Source: Brevundimonas pishanensis
GTDB taxonomy: Bacteria > Pseudomonadota > Alphaproteobacteria > Caulobacterales > Caulobacteraceae
Assembly: GCF_022750635.1 (NCBI RefSeq)
Contig: NZ_JAJKBG010000003.1
Span: forward strand, 62,001-126,000
Direction: 5' to 3'
DNA: 64,000 nt
In this document: one piece after another, positions 36,518 through 46,116 of the stretch
Layout of the letters: every line of letters starts with the position of its first letter
Numbering within the stretch: position 1 is the first letter of the stretch
Position numbers and translations under genes: made by a program
Notes under the pieces: model-generated
What the model was told of the DNA's origin: nothing
The model's database searches: none
The model's input: the letters and a program-made list of their open reading frames with translations, nothing else

Positions 36518-38029
36518 ATGTTCAGAAAGAACCCCCAAGCTGCGCAGGATACTGTCCGACTTCAAGAGTTGGAGCGCCGTATGGCCGCCATAGGTCGCTC
36601 CCAGGCAGTGATCGAGTTTGAACTCGACGGCACCATCATTGATGCCAACGAAAACCTGCTGAAGACCATGGGCTATTCGCTGGATGAGATCCGCGGCCAG
36701 CACCACCGCATGTTCATGGATCCGGCCGAAGCCGCCACGGCCGAATACGCTGCTTTCTGGCGTGAACTGAATGACGGGCGCTTTGTCGCCAAGAAATTCC
36801 GCCGCATGGCCAAGGGCCAGCGAGAAGTGTGGCTGGAAGCCTCTTATAACCCCGTTCTGGACGACAACGGCCGTGCGGTGAAGGTGGTCAAACTGGCCAT
36901 AAACATCACCGAGGCCGAACAGGCCGCCCGCCGTGCCGAGGCCGAGCGTCAATCCGCCGAAGCGGCCCAAAGCCGTCTGGTCGAAGTTCTGGCCGACAAC
37001 CTTGCCAAGCTTTCGGAAGGGGACTTGCGGGCCTCCATCGAGGTGGCGCTGGAAGGGGCCCATCAGCGCGTGAAGGACGACTTCAACGGTGCCACGTCGA
37101 GCCTGCGCACCGCGCTGGATCAGGTGCTCGATGCGGTCGGTGTGCTGAAAACCGGCTCGGAAGAAATCGCCAACTCGGCAGACGACCTGTCCCGCCGCAC
37201 CGAACAGCAAGCCGCCAGTCTGGAAGAGACGGCTGCGGCACTGGACCAGATCACGGCCACCGTCCAACGCAGCGCGGAAGGGGCACGTCAGGCCTCGACC
37301 GCTGCCGTCGAGGCGCGCGCCGAGACCGACCGCTCCGGCGAGGTCATGCAAAAGGCACAGGCTGCGATGGATGGCATCAGCCGTCGCTCGGCCGAGATTG
37401 GCGACATCATCGGTGTGATCGACGAGATTGCCTTCCAGACCAACCTGCTGGCCCTGAACGCAGGCGTCGAAGCGGCGCGTGCCGGCGAGAGCGGTCGCGG
37501 CTTTGCCGTGGTGGCATCCGAAGTGCGCACCCTTGCGCAACGCTCTGCCGAAGCCGCCAAGGAGATCAAGGCTCTGATCTCGGCCTCCGCTCACGAAGTG
37601 GCGGAAGGCGTGAAGCTGGTCGGTGAATCGGGTCGTGCGCTGGAAACCATTGCGGCCAAGGTCGCCGAGATGGATGCGCTGGCCGCCGAGATCGCCGCGT
37701 CCTCGCAAGAACAGGCCACCGGTCTGGGTCAGGTGAACGCCGCCGTGAACCAGATGGATCAGGTCACGCAGCAGAACGCTGCTATGGTGGAAGAAACCAC
37801 CGCCGCCGCCACCGGGCTTCAGAACGAAACCCGCCAACTGGCCGCTCTGGTCAGCCGGTTCAATACCGGTCGCAACCAGGACGCCTCTTCCCGGGTAATG
37901 GTATCCCGGGAACCAAATCATTCCGAACAACGCTTACGCGGAGGAATGTCCCCCGCTTTAGTAAGCCAAAGATCTCGCCTGAAAGCAGTCGTCAACGGTT
38001 CCCCCTCCGCTGAGTTTGCAGACTTCTAA
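36518..38029 (+). CDS. cytoplasmic methyl-accepting chemotaxis protein with PAS domain
   Basis: A 503-residue chemoreceptor with no membrane helix. A PAS domain (about 20-125, [20 protein letters not shown]) is followed by a HAMP-like segment (about 160-200). The MCP signalling hairpin comes next, with its tip [29 protein letters not shown]. It therefore senses an internal signal. No CheR/CheB-docking pentapeptide is seen at the C-terminus, which ends EFADF. The start at 36518 (MFRKNPQ) is preferred; 36476 is an alternative. It is divergent from fliI. Confidence 0.9.
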   Translation: MFRKNPQAAQDTVRLQELERRMAAIGRSQAVIEFELDGTIIDANENLLKTMGYSLDEIRGQHHRMFMDPAEAATAEYAAFWRELNDGRFVAKKFRRMAKGQREVWLEASYNPVLDDNGRAVKVVKLAINITEAEQAARRAEAERQSAEAAQSRLVEVLADNLAKLSEGDLRASIEVALEGAHQRVKDDFNGATSSLRTALDQVLDAVGVLKTGSEEIANSADDLSRRTEQQAASLEETAAALDQITATVQRSAEGARQASTAAVEARAETDRSGEVMQKAQAAMDGISRRSAEIGDIIGVIDEIAFQTNLLALNAGVEAARAGESGRGFAVVASEVRTLAQRSAEAAKEIKALISASAHEVAEGVKLVGESGRALETIAAKVAEMDALAAEIAASSQEQATGLGQVNAAVNQMDQVTQQNAAMVEETTAAATGLQNETRQLAALVSRFNTGRNQDASSRVMVSREPNHSEQRLRGGMSPALVSQRSRLKAVVNGSPSAEFADF

Positions 38030-38036
38030 AGGCGAG

Positions 38037-38084
38037 GCGGCCCTGGTCACTTAACTTTCCCCCCCTCAGTAGTACCAGGGCCGC
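38037..38084. repeat. 11-base inverted repeat downstream of the chemoreceptor gene
   Basis: Perfect arms 38037-38047 and 38074-38084 (GCGGCCCTGGT and its complement) with a 26-base C-rich loop and no T run. It lies just after the stop of the chemoreceptor gene. It may be an RNA stability element, but no function is established. Confidence 0.5.
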
Positions 38085-38128
38085 ATCACTATACGACTGG
38101 ATTTCCAGTCAGGAATGTCCCCTCACTT

Positions 38129-38166
38129 CCCGCCTTTGCTCCCCCCGGCAGAGGCGGGTTTTCTTT
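38129..38166 (+). terminator. terminator after the chemoreceptor gene
   Basis: Seven-base arms (38129-38135 and 38152-38158) followed by TTTTCTTTT on the plus strand. Together with the preceding inverted repeat it separates the chemoreceptor gene from the convergent EamA transporter gene. Confidence 0.8.
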
Positions 38167-38173
38167 TGCGTGC

Positions 38174-39094
38174 TTAGAGGAGAGCCTGATCGGAGGGCGT
38201 GGTCTTGCTGTTTACGCGGGCGGCGTGGGTCGTGGTGAGGACGGCACCGATGGAGGCGGTCATGATGGCTGCAATCGCCAGCCACTGCATGAAGGTCAGA
38301 TGCTCGTTCAGGAACAGGAGGCCAGCCAGCGCGCCCACGGCCGGATCGGCACTGACGGCAACACCGAAGGTGCGTTTGGGAATGCTGCGAAGGGCGACCA
38401 TGTCCAGCGAATACGGAATGGCGCTGGATGCGAGGGCTACCAGCACGCCCATGCCCAATATCGCGGGCGACAGCAGGGAGGCACCGGCAGTCACCGTGCC
38501 GAACGGCACCACCACCATGGCCGCAAAGCCCATGCCGACGGCAACGGTCGCACCTGACGGAAGGTGCGCTACGCGCTGACCGAACACGATGTAGCCCGCC
38601 CAGAAGAGAGCTGCCAGCGCGGCAAAGCCACAGCCTACGGGATCGAGGTTGGATACCGAGGTGTCGAACGGGAACAGAAGTGCCAGTCCCAGCGCAGCCA
38701 CCGCCACCCAGACGAGGTGGATCAGCTTGCGCGCGTTGAACAGCGCCACGGACAGCGGGCCTGTGAACTCGATAGCCAGCGCAACGCCCAGCGGGATGGT
38801 GTTCAGCGCCATATAGAAGCTGAGGTTCATCAACCCCATAACTGCACCGTACAGCGCCAGTCCTTTGATGTCGGCGCGCGTAAACCGCGCGCGCCAAGGG
38901 CGGAACACGGCTGTCAGAATGAGAGCCGACAACCCCACGCGCAGGGCCGCTGTGCCCATCGGTCCGACGTGGGGGTACAGGGTCTTGGCGAAGGACGTTC
39001 CGCCAGACAGGAACAGGATGCCGCCCACCAGTGCGAGGTAGGGCAGATACACACCAAGGCGCGAAGTGACGGGGAAGGACGCGGTACGGATCAT
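38174..39094 (-). CDS. EamA-family amino-acid exporter, RhtA-like
   Basis: A 306-residue inner-membrane protein with ten hydrophobic helices in two EamA repeats. The features SFYMALNTIPLGVALAIEFTGP and SSAIPYSLDMVALRSIPKRTFG match RhtA, the threonine/homoserine exporter. The adjacent, divergently transcribed Lrp-type regulator fits control by an amino acid. Export of a small amino acid is inferred. Confidence 0.88.
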   Translation of the reverse strand: MIRTASFPVTSRLGVYLPYLALVGGILFLSGGTSFAKTLYPHVGPMGTAALRVGLSALILTAVFRPWRARFTRADIKGLALYGAVMGLMNLSFYMALNTIPLGVALAIEFTGPLSVALFNARKLIHLVWVAVAALGLALLFPFDTSVSNLDPVGCGFAALAALFWAGYIVFGQRVAHLPSGATVAVGMGFAAMVVVPFGTVTAGASLLSPAILGMGVLVALASSAIPYSLDMVALRSIPKRTFGVAVSADPAVGALAGLLFLNEHLTFMQWLAIAAIMTASIGAVLTTTHAARVNSKTTPSDQALL

Positions 39095-39178
39095 GGTTTG
39101 AACCTACGACCGCGCCGTGCGTTTGTGTTGGCAAGTTTGCTCGCGCGGATGCAAGTTTCCGGCGCAGGGGAATCTTTA

Positions 39179-39670
39179 ATGCAAGAAACGCTCGCACTCG
39201 ATGATTTCGATCACCGCCTTTTGGACCTTGTACGCCAGAACAACCTGACGCCTGCACGGGAACTGGCGGAGAAGGTGGGGTTGTCGGAATCGGCCGTGTC
39301 GCGACGCCTGCGTCGCTTGCGGGCCGAAAAGGTGATCGTTGCCGATGTTGCGGTGGTGGATCGCGGGCGGTTGGAAAAGGCGCTGACCATGCATGTGCTG
39401 GTCGAGATGGAGCGCGAAGGGACTGCCGTCATCGACGCCTTGATGCGCAAGCTGAAGTCACGGCCCGAGGTTCACGGTCTTTGGTACACAACCGGACATG
39501 TGGACTTCATTCTGTATGTCGTTGTGCCGGATATGGAGGCCTATGACACCTTTACTCGCGAGGCGCTGAGTGATGATGACAGGGTGCGCAACTTCACCAC
39601 CTTGCTGACGATCCGCGAGGTGATGTCGTTTGATCCTTCACAGCGCGTTATCTCTCGCACGCGCTCGTGA
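39179..39670 (+). CDS. Lrp/AsnC family transcriptional regulator
   Basis: A 163-residue protein with an N-terminal winged-helix domain (LDDFDHRLLDLVRQNN, ELAEKVGLSESAVSRRLRRL). A C-terminal RAM ligand-binding domain (VHGLWYTTGHVDFILYVVV) follows. These regulators often sense amino acids. It is divergent from the EamA exporter with an 84-base gap, so it probably controls that gene and itself. Confidence 0.93.
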   Translation: MQETLALDDFDHRLLDLVRQNNLTPARELAEKVGLSESAVSRRLRRLRAEKVIVADVAVVDRGRLEKALTMHVLVEMEREGTAVIDALMRKLKSRPEVHGLWYTTGHVDFILYVVVPDMEAYDTFTREALSDDDRVRNFTTLLTIREVMSFDPSQRVISRTRS

Positions 39671-39789
39671 TGAGCGGTCACGTGCCAGTTTTTCTAAAAA
39701 TATCTTGAGAAATCCTGTGACGCTCTGCCTTGTGGGCAGGCGTATACGCTCTATGTCTGATGCCAAGATTCAACGCCAAGGAGTTCGCC

Positions 39790-40770
39790 ATGTCCAACAC
39801 CTCTTATGATGCCAGCCGCCACAAGAAGTCCGGGCGGGGCAAGGTGTTCGACAGCATCGTCGATACGATTGGCGATACGCCTCTGGTGGCGCTGCCGAAC
39901 CTGACCAAGGAATTGAAACCCAAGGCGCGAGTGCTGGCCAAGCTGGAGTTCTTCAATCCGATCGCCTCGGTCAAGGATCGCATCGGTGTGGCCATGGTCG
40001 AAGCTCTGGAGCAGGCGGGTAAAATCCAGCCCGGCGCGACCCTGATCGAGCCGACCAGCGGCAATACCGGTATCGCGCTGGCGTTTGTGGCGGCGTCCAA
40101 GGGTTACAACCTGATCCTGTGCATGCCCGAGAGCATGTCGATCGAGCGTCGCAAAATGCTGGCCCTGCTGGGGGCCAAGCTGGAACTGACGCCTGCCGAA
40201 AAGGGCATGAAGGGCGCGATTGCCCGCGCCGAGGAACTTCTGGCTGAAATCCCCGGCTCGATCTCTCCGGCACAGTTCGAAAACGACGCCAATCCGGCGA
40301 TCCACGAGGTCACCACGGCCGAGGAAATCTGGAACGACACCGCCGGTTCGGTGGATGTGGTCATTGCCGGTGTTGGCACGGGCGGCACTATCACCGGCGT
40401 CGGCCATGCGCTGAAGGCCAAGAAACCAAGCGTGAAGATGGTGGCCGTCGAGCCGACCGCTTCGCCGGTTCTTTCGGGTGGTGCGCCTGGTCCGCACAAG
40501 ATTCAGGGCATCGGTGCCGGTTTCGTGCCGCCCGTGATCGACACAGGCGTTATCGACAGCATCGAGCAGGTCGCCAACGAAGACGCGTTCGAAATGGCGC
40601 GCAAGGTTGCCCGTACCGAAGGCATTCCTGTCGGCATTTCTTCGGGTGCTGCACTGGTCGCCGCGTTCCGGCTCGCCGAGCAGGAAGAGTATGCGGGCAA
40701 GACCATTGTGGTCATCATTCCGAGTTTTGCAGAACGTTACCTTTCGACCGCACTGTTCGAAGGTCTGTAA
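39790..40770 (+). CDS. cysK: cysteine synthase A
   Basis: PLP enzyme (O-acetylserine sulfhydrylase) that makes cysteine from O-acetylserine and sulfide. The 326-residue protein has the PLP lysine at Lys62 in [11 protein letters not shown]. The substrate loop [13 protein letters not shown] and the GTGGTITG phosphate site are also present. The N-terminal 15 residues are an extension. The start at 39790 (MSNTSYD) has an AAGGAG site; an upstream frame is not needed. Confidence 0.95.
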   Translation: MSNTSYDASRHKKSGRGKVFDSIVDTIGDTPLVALPNLTKELKPKARVLAKLEFFNPIASVKDRIGVAMVEALEQAGKIQPGATLIEPTSGNTGIALAFVAASKGYNLILCMPESMSIERRKMLALLGAKLELTPAEKGMKGAIARAEELLAEIPGSISPAQFENDANPAIHEVTTAEEIWNDTAGSVDVVIAGVGTGGTITGVGHALKAKKPSVKMVAVEPTASPVLSGGAPGPHKIQGIGAGFVPPVIDTGVIDSIEQVANEDAFEMARKVARTEGIPVGISSGAALVAAFRLAEQEEYAGKTIVVIIPSFAERYLSTALFEGL

Positions 40771-40891
40771 AAACAAGGATATCTGCGACTTTACTGTCGC
40801 AGTTGACATCTGAGGTGCAGAAATATGCGGCGGGGCCATTTTCGGCCCCGCTTTGCACTTGTAGTTAACCCGCGGCTGCCAGAGTGGCCGT

Positions 40892-42106
40892 ATGGGAAGT
40901 GCCGCAGTGTTCAAACCTGACTCCAAGCCAGCCGCCGATACAGACAGGGCGCGCTTGATGCTGCTTCGCCGCTTGGCGGACGTGGTCAGCTTGCCTGCGA
41001 GCCGTATCAATGCCTTTGAACGCTCGGTCGTCGCGGACCTGCTGGTGGACATGATGCGGCAGGCTTCGGTCGAGGAGCGTCGCCGGATTGCCGCGCGACT
41101 GGTGCCGCTGACCGACATCCCGAACAATATTCTGCGTCTGCTGCTGCGTGATGAAGTTGTGGTCGCGCGCGAACTGCTGCTGGAGTGCGCGTCTTTGAGT
41201 GATCATGACCTGATCACCTGCGCGCGCGATACCACCACCGAACACCGCAAGCTGATCGCCGGTCGTCGTGGACTTTCGCCGGCGGTTTGTGCGGCTCTGA
41301 TAGAGCGCGGCGAGGTTGAGGTGATTGAGCTGGTGCTGAACAACCGCGAGGCGGTGGTGCCCACGACTTCGCTTGAAGAAGCTGTGGCTCTGTCGCGCCA
41401 ATATCCGCAACTGTGCGGCGCATTGCTCAAGCGCCCGGAACTGCGCCCCTCCAGTGCCTATGTCATGTTCTGGTGGTGCAACCATGAAGAGCGCAGCGTC
41501 ATCCTGCGCCGCTTTGCCGTATCGCGCGAAGTCCTGCAGGGCTCGGTGGTCGACATGTTCAGCGTGGCCGCCAAGGACGGTTGGTCCGATCCGGTTGTGC
41601 GCAAGGCGTTGCAATTCATCGAGCGTCGCCAGCGTAACCGCGAGGCCGCCAAGAAGTCGCCGTTCGAAGGCCTTGAGGGCATTATTGCCTCGGCGGCAGA
41701 AACAGGTTTGACGCCGGATCTGGTTGCCGAGATCGGCCATCTGGCGGGCGTGAAGCCTTTGACGGCGGCGAAGATCCTCAGCGACGAGGGTGGAGAGTCC
41801 ATAGCGGTCCTTTGCAAGTCCACGGGCCTGACCAAGCGCTACTTGGCCCTCTTGTGGAAGGCGATGCGCCGTCCCGGTTCGGACGATTCTTCCGACCCTC
41901 GCTGGGAACGTGTTCAGATCGTCTATGACATGCTGGCTGTCGACAGGGCCCAGACCGTCGTGCGGTACTGGAACTGGTCGCTGACGTCCGCCCTGACGCC
42001 TCAACTCATCCGTGCAATTCGCGAGGGTGAGGACCACCTGATCGATCAGTTCTCTGCGGCAGAGCGCGCGGCCATGCTGGCGCTGTCGGACGATTTCAAA
42101 AATTGA
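40892..42106 (+). CDS. DUF2336 protein (first copy)
   Basis: A 404-residue soluble protein, largely helical with HEAT-like repeats, matching the alphaproteobacterial DUF2336 family. Typical features are ERSVVADLLVDMMRQASVEERRRIA and PNNILRLLLRDEVVVARELL. It has no catalytic motif or membrane segment. A second member lies 900 bases away on the opposite strand with mucR between them. The biochemical function is unknown. Confidence 0.85.
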   Translation: MGSAAVFKPDSKPAADTDRARLMLLRRLADVVSLPASRINAFERSVVADLLVDMMRQASVEERRRIAARLVPLTDIPNNILRLLLRDEVVVARELLLECASLSDHDLITCARDTTTEHRKLIAGRRGLSPAVCAALIERGEVEVIELVLNNREAVVPTTSLEEAVALSRQYPQLCGALLKRPELRPSSAYVMFWWCNHEERSVILRRFAVSREVLQGSVVDMFSVAAKDGWSDPVVRKALQFIERRQRNREAAKKSPFEGLEGIIASAAETGLTPDLVAEIGHLAGVKPLTAAKILSDEGGESIAVLCKSTGLTKRYLALLWKAMRRPGSDDSSDPRWERVQIVYDMLAVDRAQTVVRYWNWSLTSALTPQLIRAIREGEDHLIDQFSAAERAAMLALSDDFKN

Positions 42107-42467
42107 CGCGGCGTCAAAGTTCCGTTGAGATTAGTGGTACTTAACTCTTTATACCGTTACTTCAAACTGTAGCGCAGTTGGTGCGGCCCATTGTGCTTTG
42201 GCCCGCAGGAATTCGATTCAATCTCTGCGCGAAAGCTCAGTCGCCTTCTTTAAGTATCAGCATTCTTTATAAAAGACGCTTCGGCTCTAAGCTTCCAAAA
42301 TACAGTTTGCGATCTGTTTTGGACATTAAAGCTTGCGCTCTATTTACGCTTTTAAAGAATACGGACTTGACAACATGCGACGTCTGACCACCATGCGTCC
42401 CCGCTAACAAAAGAAATATAGGGCCAGCCAAATGGCCCGAAATTGCAATCAATCTGGCGGGATTAAA
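42107..42467. other. AT-rich regulatory region upstream of mucR
   Basis: The 361 bases before mucR are notably AT-richer than the rest of the window. They contain a GATTC (CcrM) site near 42215, a TTTATAAAAG box near 42268 and a TTGACA box at 42367-42372 without a clear -10 partner. MucR proteins bind AT-rich T/A-step DNA and often repress their own gene, so this region is a plausible self-regulatory site. No gene is apparent. Confidence 0.5.
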
Positions 42468-42896
42468 ATGGACGAAAAACCTGAACTGCTCGAAATGACA
42501 GCAGACATCGTGTCTGCGTACGTCAGCAACAACATGGTACCTGCAGAAGCCGTGCCGGCTCTGATCTCGCAGGTTCACGCCGCGCTGACGGGCATCACTG
42601 TTGCTCCGGTCGAAGAAGAACCGGAACCGCGTGAACCGGCAGTTCCGCTGCGCAAGTCCATTACGCCTGATTTCCTGATCTGCCTGGAAGACGGTCGCAA
42701 GTTCAAGTCGCTGAAGCGTCACCTGCGCACCAAGTACAACATGAGCCCGGAAGAATACCGCGCCAAGTGGGGTCTGGCTAAAGACTACCCGATGGTTGCT
42801 CCGAACTATGCCAAGGCTCGTTCCGATCTGGCCAAGCAAATGGGTCTGGGCCAAGGCGGCCGTAAGCCGGCCCGCGCCACCCGCGCCAAGAAGTAA
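42468..42896 (+). CDS. mucR: MucR/Ros family transcriptional regulator
   Basis: A 142-residue zinc-finger regulator. The N-terminal oligomerisation part is [16 protein letters not shown]. The finger [19 protein letters not shown] then [14 protein letters not shown] uses Cys and Asp with two His, as in MucR. The C-terminus is basic. In Caulobacter, MucR1/2 repress sciP and link to the CtrA circuit. ATG 42468 follows an imperfect ribosome site; the longer frame with MARNCNQ is less likely. Confidence 0.93.
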   Translation: MDEKPELLEMTADIVSAYVSNNMVPAEAVPALISQVHAALTGITVAPVEEEPEPREPAVPLRKSITPDFLICLEDGRKFKSLKRHLRTKYNMSPEEYRAKWGLAKDYPMVAPNYAKARSDLAKQMGLGQGGRKPARATRAKK

Positions 42897-42917
42897 GTCT
42901 GGACCTCAGGTCTATGG

Positions 42918-42952
42918 AAAAGGCCCGCATCGGGGGATGCGGGCCTTTTTTA
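42918..42952. terminator. terminator of mucR
   Basis: Perfect 13-base arms (42918-42930 and 42937-42949) with a six-base loop and a T run, also flanked by A4, so it works in both directions between mucR and the convergent DUF2336 gene. Confidence 0.93.
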
Positions 42953-42970
42953 TTGTCCGTGTACAGTAGA

Positions 42971-44089
42971 TCAGGCGGCGGTTTGCATCGCGGCGCGGCG
43001 TGTACGCCAGAAGCGCAAGGTGCGCTGGGCTGTATCGCGGTCAAGCGAGGTATACATGGCCGCATAACCGCGCGCCTTGCCCATGGCATTGCCGTCATTG
43101 TTCAGAAGGACCACGGCATAGGTCAGGAAGAGCGCCTTATCCAGATCGGCAGCGCGGCAAACCACAGCCAACGCATCCAGCTCTCGGCGCTCGACGATGT
43201 TGCGCGCGACGTGGAAGTCGATTTCGGCCAGTTGCGACAGTGCGATCAGGAAGCAGGAGCGGCTGCCCGAGCGCAGGAAGCGGGCCAAGGTCTGGGGTGT
43301 CAGTTGGCTGGCCGCGCGCAGTTCCTCGACATAGGCGAGGCTCTCCGCATAGTCGGGCGGCAGGGAGCCGTCATCGGTAGCGACACGGGTACGCCCCGCA
43401 GCCAGCGCTTCTTCCAGCGCGGCGGGATCAAGGCGGGCGTTTTCTTCGAGGATCTTCTCGCGCAGGCGCTCTTCGACCTCGAAATACATTTCGTTCAGTA
43501 GGTCGATGGGCAGGCTGGTGCGCGAAACCGTGACCTGATGAAGCTCGGGGTTGGCCTTGGCACGATCAACAGCCGTTTCGTTTGCCGAGCGCGACAGGCG
43601 GGCACCTTCGTTGGACAGAAGGGCGTGGAGGGTGACGTCGTCGCCGTGTTCGACGATGGCGTCGGAGACCGCTTCTGCCACGTGCTCGCGCTGGGTGACG
43701 GCGCGCATGTGCTCCTGGCTGTTGCGGGTCCGGATGACGTGGATCAGGTCATCGTCGGTGAGTACCGGCGATTGCGACAGCACCGGAGCGGCGACGGCGG
43801 CTTCGTCATTGGCCAGTTGGCGAATGAGCTGATGCGGCGCATCGGGCGCGGAAGCGAAGCGCTCGGCCAGTTGGGCGCGGACCTCGATCTCCATGGCACG
43901 GCTGATGTCGCTCAGGACAGCTCCGTACAGTTCCTGCTCGATAGGCGTGCGTTCGGGTGCGCCGAAGAAGTTGTCCGTCAACTCGCGCAGCAGGGTGCGG
44001 CGGGCACCGCTGTCGGTCTGCTTGGCCAGATTCATCAGTTCCGGCAGGCGGGACTGGATGGCGGTGTCGGAAGAAGCGGTTGTGGACAT
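42971..44089 (-). CDS. DUF2336 protein (second copy)
   Basis: A 372-residue helical protein of the same DUF2336 family as the gene at 40.9 kb, with SRAMEIEVRAQLAERFASAP and VLSQSPVLTDDDLIHVIRTR as typical parts. The two copies diverge strongly and face each other across mucR. No catalytic residues are visible. It is followed after two bases by the start side of a secreted-protein gene, so the order suggests one transcript with its minus-strand neighbour. Confidence 0.85.
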   Translation of the reverse strand: MSTTASSDTAIQSRLPELMNLAKQTDSGARRTLLRELTDNFFGAPERTPIEQELYGAVLSDISRAMEIEVRAQLAERFASAPDAPHQLIRQLANDEAAVAAPVLSQSPVLTDDDLIHVIRTRNSQEHMRAVTQREHVAEAVSDAIVEHGDDVTLHALLSNEGARLSRSANETAVDRAKANPELHQVTVSRTSLPIDLLNEMYFEVEERLREKILEENARLDPAALEEALAAGRTRVATDDGSLPPDYAESLAYVEELRAASQLTPQTLARFLRSGSRSCFLIALSQLAEIDFHVARNIVERRELDALAVVCRAADLDKALFLTYAVVLLNNDGNAMGKARGYAAMYTSLDRDTAQRTLRFWRTRRAAMQTAA

Positions 44090-44091
44090 GG

Positions 44092-44580
44092 TTACGTCGG
44101 ATCTTGGTAGTCGGCCACGGCGCGCAAGCGGCCGTTGGCATCGCGGATCATTTGTGGCGCTGCCGGGGGGGCGGCCAGATCGTCACTGGACGGGACGGTG
44201 GTCAGATCGACCGGAAGGGCATCAAGGTAGATCGGCGCTGGACGGGGCGGCGCATCGGGCGTGCGACCGGCCTGACGGTGGACAGAATAGTAACGCGACC
44301 CATCGGTATCCGAGCGCGGCTTCGCCTCACCGGCGACCGGTGCGGCTTCGCCGAGACGAAATATCGGGGCATCGGGGCGCGGCGCGTAGGGATCGGCGGG
44401 AGCCACCATGGCCGACGTGGGCGTAGCGGCGCGCGGATAGTTCCAGCCACCGTGCGGGATAACCACAGCCTCGTTGCCCGTGACAGCAGCATAGGCCGGC
44501 GCACCAAGCGCCGCCATTGTGGCTGTCAGAACAAGGGTCGAAACTGGGCGCAAGCAAGCGGCTCCGGTCAGGCGCGGCAA
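44092..44580 (-). CDS. secreted hypothetical protein
   Basis: A 162-residue protein with an N-terminal signal peptide (RPVSTLVLTATMAALGAPAYA). The mature part is Pro- and Ala-rich and probably disordered (APADPYAPRPDAPIFRLG), with no known domain. It lies directly upstream of the second DUF2336 gene, with stop and start two bases apart. Confidence 0.65.
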   Translation of the reverse strand: MPRLTGAACLRPVSTLVLTATMAALGAPAYAAVTGNEAVVIPHGGWNYPRAATPTSAMVAPADPYAPRPDAPIFRLGEAAPVAGEAKPRSDTDGSRYYSVHRQAGRTPDAPPRPAPIYLDALPVDLTTVPSSDDLAAPPAAPQMIRDANGRLRAVADYQDPT

Positions 44581-44630
44581 TAAGTCTCTAACAGTGACGC
44601 TTGTGGCTTAATCTCGCACTAACGGAGCGA

Positions 44631-45671
44631 TTATTTTAGGGCCGGAAGATAGCTCGGTGTGAAGGCTTCGCGCCAGTCCGGATCGGAGGCGTAGGCCCCG
44701 CGGCTTTGTTCGGCGAAGGTTTCCCAGCGTTGGGCCGTCATCGCGCCGAGACCGTAAAGGGCGGCATCTCCGCCATCGACGATGCTGTGGGTCTTGAGCA
44801 GTTCGCGGGCTGTATCCAGCGAGCCTTGCGGGGTCGCCGGATTGGCACGACGGATCAGGCCGTGGGCCGGGTCTGGCTCGCCGTTCAGATAGTTGCGCCA
44901 ACCCTCTGCGGAGGCGGCGATGAAGTGCTTGAGCGCCTCGGTATTGTCGCGGGCAAAGGCGTTCGGTGCCAGCACAATACCGGAATAGGAGGCAAAGCCG
45001 TCGTCTGCGGGCAGATAGAGGCGCGTGGCCAGATCGGGCTTGGTCGCATCGACCAAGGCAGGCTCGCGCGTCAGAGAGCCGATCAGTAGGCTGCGCGGGT
45101 CTTCGAGGAATGGCTCCAGCGCCCCGCCTTCGGGACGGTGTATCTGGTTCTGGGCCAACTGGTATTTCGGTTGCAGCCAGGCCCAGAAGTCCGACCATTC
45201 GGGATCTTCGGTATAGAGCGGGCGCTCGCCCAGCGCCTTGAGGTCGCTGAGGGCCATGATGTCTCGTGGGGCCTCGCTGCCGTGGGCGATGAGGACGCGC
45301 AGGTCTTTTTGCAGGAAGGCGGCGACAGCCTTTACCGGCGCGCGGTCGGCAATCATGCGCAGGGCGGCGAAGCTGTCGCGGGCAAGGCCCAGCTCGGCCT
45401 GGCCTGCGGCGAGGCGCTGGGAGACGTCGGTGGCCGAGTTGCCGTGGAAAATCTGGACGTTCAGGCCGCGACGCGCATAGGAGCCGTCGGCGATGGCCTG
45501 ATAGAAACCGGCGTGCTCGGCGCGGGCAGGGCCGGGCGCGGCAAGACGCAGGCGAACGCGACCCTGCTCGTCGACAGGTGCGTTCTGGCTGCATCCGGAC
45601 AAGGTAAGACCTACCGTCGCCCCGGTGAGGCCGTAGATCAGTTCACGTCTGGAGGGCCGAGCAAGAGACAT
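44631..45671 (-). CDS. NMT1/THI5-like ABC transporter substrate-binding lipoprotein
   Basis: A 346-residue protein started at 45671 (MSLARPSRRELIYG). A Tat-like signal with lipobox LSGC ends near residue 26. The mature domain has AEHAGFYQAIADGSYARRGL and PADDGFASYSGIVLAPNAF, matching NMT1/SsuA-type periplasmic binding proteins for thiamine precursors, sulfonates or similar. No permease or ATPase gene is adjacent, so the transporter is incomplete here. The ligand is unknown. Confidence 0.85.
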   Translation of the reverse strand: MSLARPSRRELIYGLTGATVGLTLSGCSQNAPVDEQGRVRLRLAAPGPARAEHAGFYQAIADGSYARRGLNVQIFHGNSATDVSQRLAAGQAELGLARDSFAALRMIADRAPVKAVAAFLQKDLRVLIAHGSEAPRDIMALSDLKALGERPLYTEDPEWSDFWAWLQPKYQLAQNQIHRPEGGALEPFLEDPRSLLIGSLTREPALVDATKPDLATRLYLPADDGFASYSGIVLAPNAFARDNTEALKHFIAASAEGWRNYLNGEPDPAHGLIRRANPATPQGSLDTARELLKTHSIVDGGDAALYGLGAMTAQRWETFAEQSRGAYASDPDWREAFTPSYLPALK

Positions 45672-46116
45672 TATCGGCTGCAATAAGCATGGAGCCCGCG
45701 AATGGAAAGGGTTGGGCCCGTAATTGATGGTCGAAGTTTTGACCGGACAGATACTGGGAGAGAGGTGGATGGGGACCACCTCTCTCCTGAAGATCTGAAA
45801 ATATCAGTGAAAACAATCGATCGATCAGGATTCGCCGGGGGACGCGTAGCGCGGGCTCGGTCTTTGAGCGTGACCTAGCTGCGGCACATAACCTGCAGAG
45901 AACAGCGGCGACGGGGGATACGGCCCTTCGCAGGCTCAACCTTACCGACAAAACATATCCACTGACGCAGACCTTAATGTGCCAAAGGCGTGCGGACCGA
46001 GGTGGCGGAACCCCGCATTTTCCGTGATCACGTCATTTGACATAACGTTGGTGTCTCAAATTACAGAGCTTGGCAAGGTGGCGCACCATTAAGCTTCACT
46101 GTATCGGTGGATAACT
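45672..46116. other. intergenic region between two divergent genes
   Basis: These 445 bases contain no convincing gene. The main feature is a strong hairpin at 45757-45787. A short GCG-TAG-CGC palindrome lies near 45844. No TPP riboswitch or other known element was recognised in the leader of the NMT1-like gene. Confidence 0.5.
45757..45787 (-). other. strong hairpin in the leader of the NMT1-like gene
   Basis: Perfect 12-base arms (45757-45768 and 45776-45787) with a seven-base loop and no T run on either side. It lies 86 bases upstream of the NMT1-like gene start, in the region expected to be its mRNA leader. It could be a regulatory or stability stem; the role is unknown. Confidence 0.5.

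Noticed and set aside
36440..37930. 496-codon open frame antisense to the chemoreceptor gene
   Set aside because: Shadow frame; the plus-strand protein has clear PAS and MCP domains.
45672..45960. TPP riboswitch before the NMT1-like gene
   Set aside because: I looked for CUGAGA-type and other TPP core strings and found none in the right arrangement.
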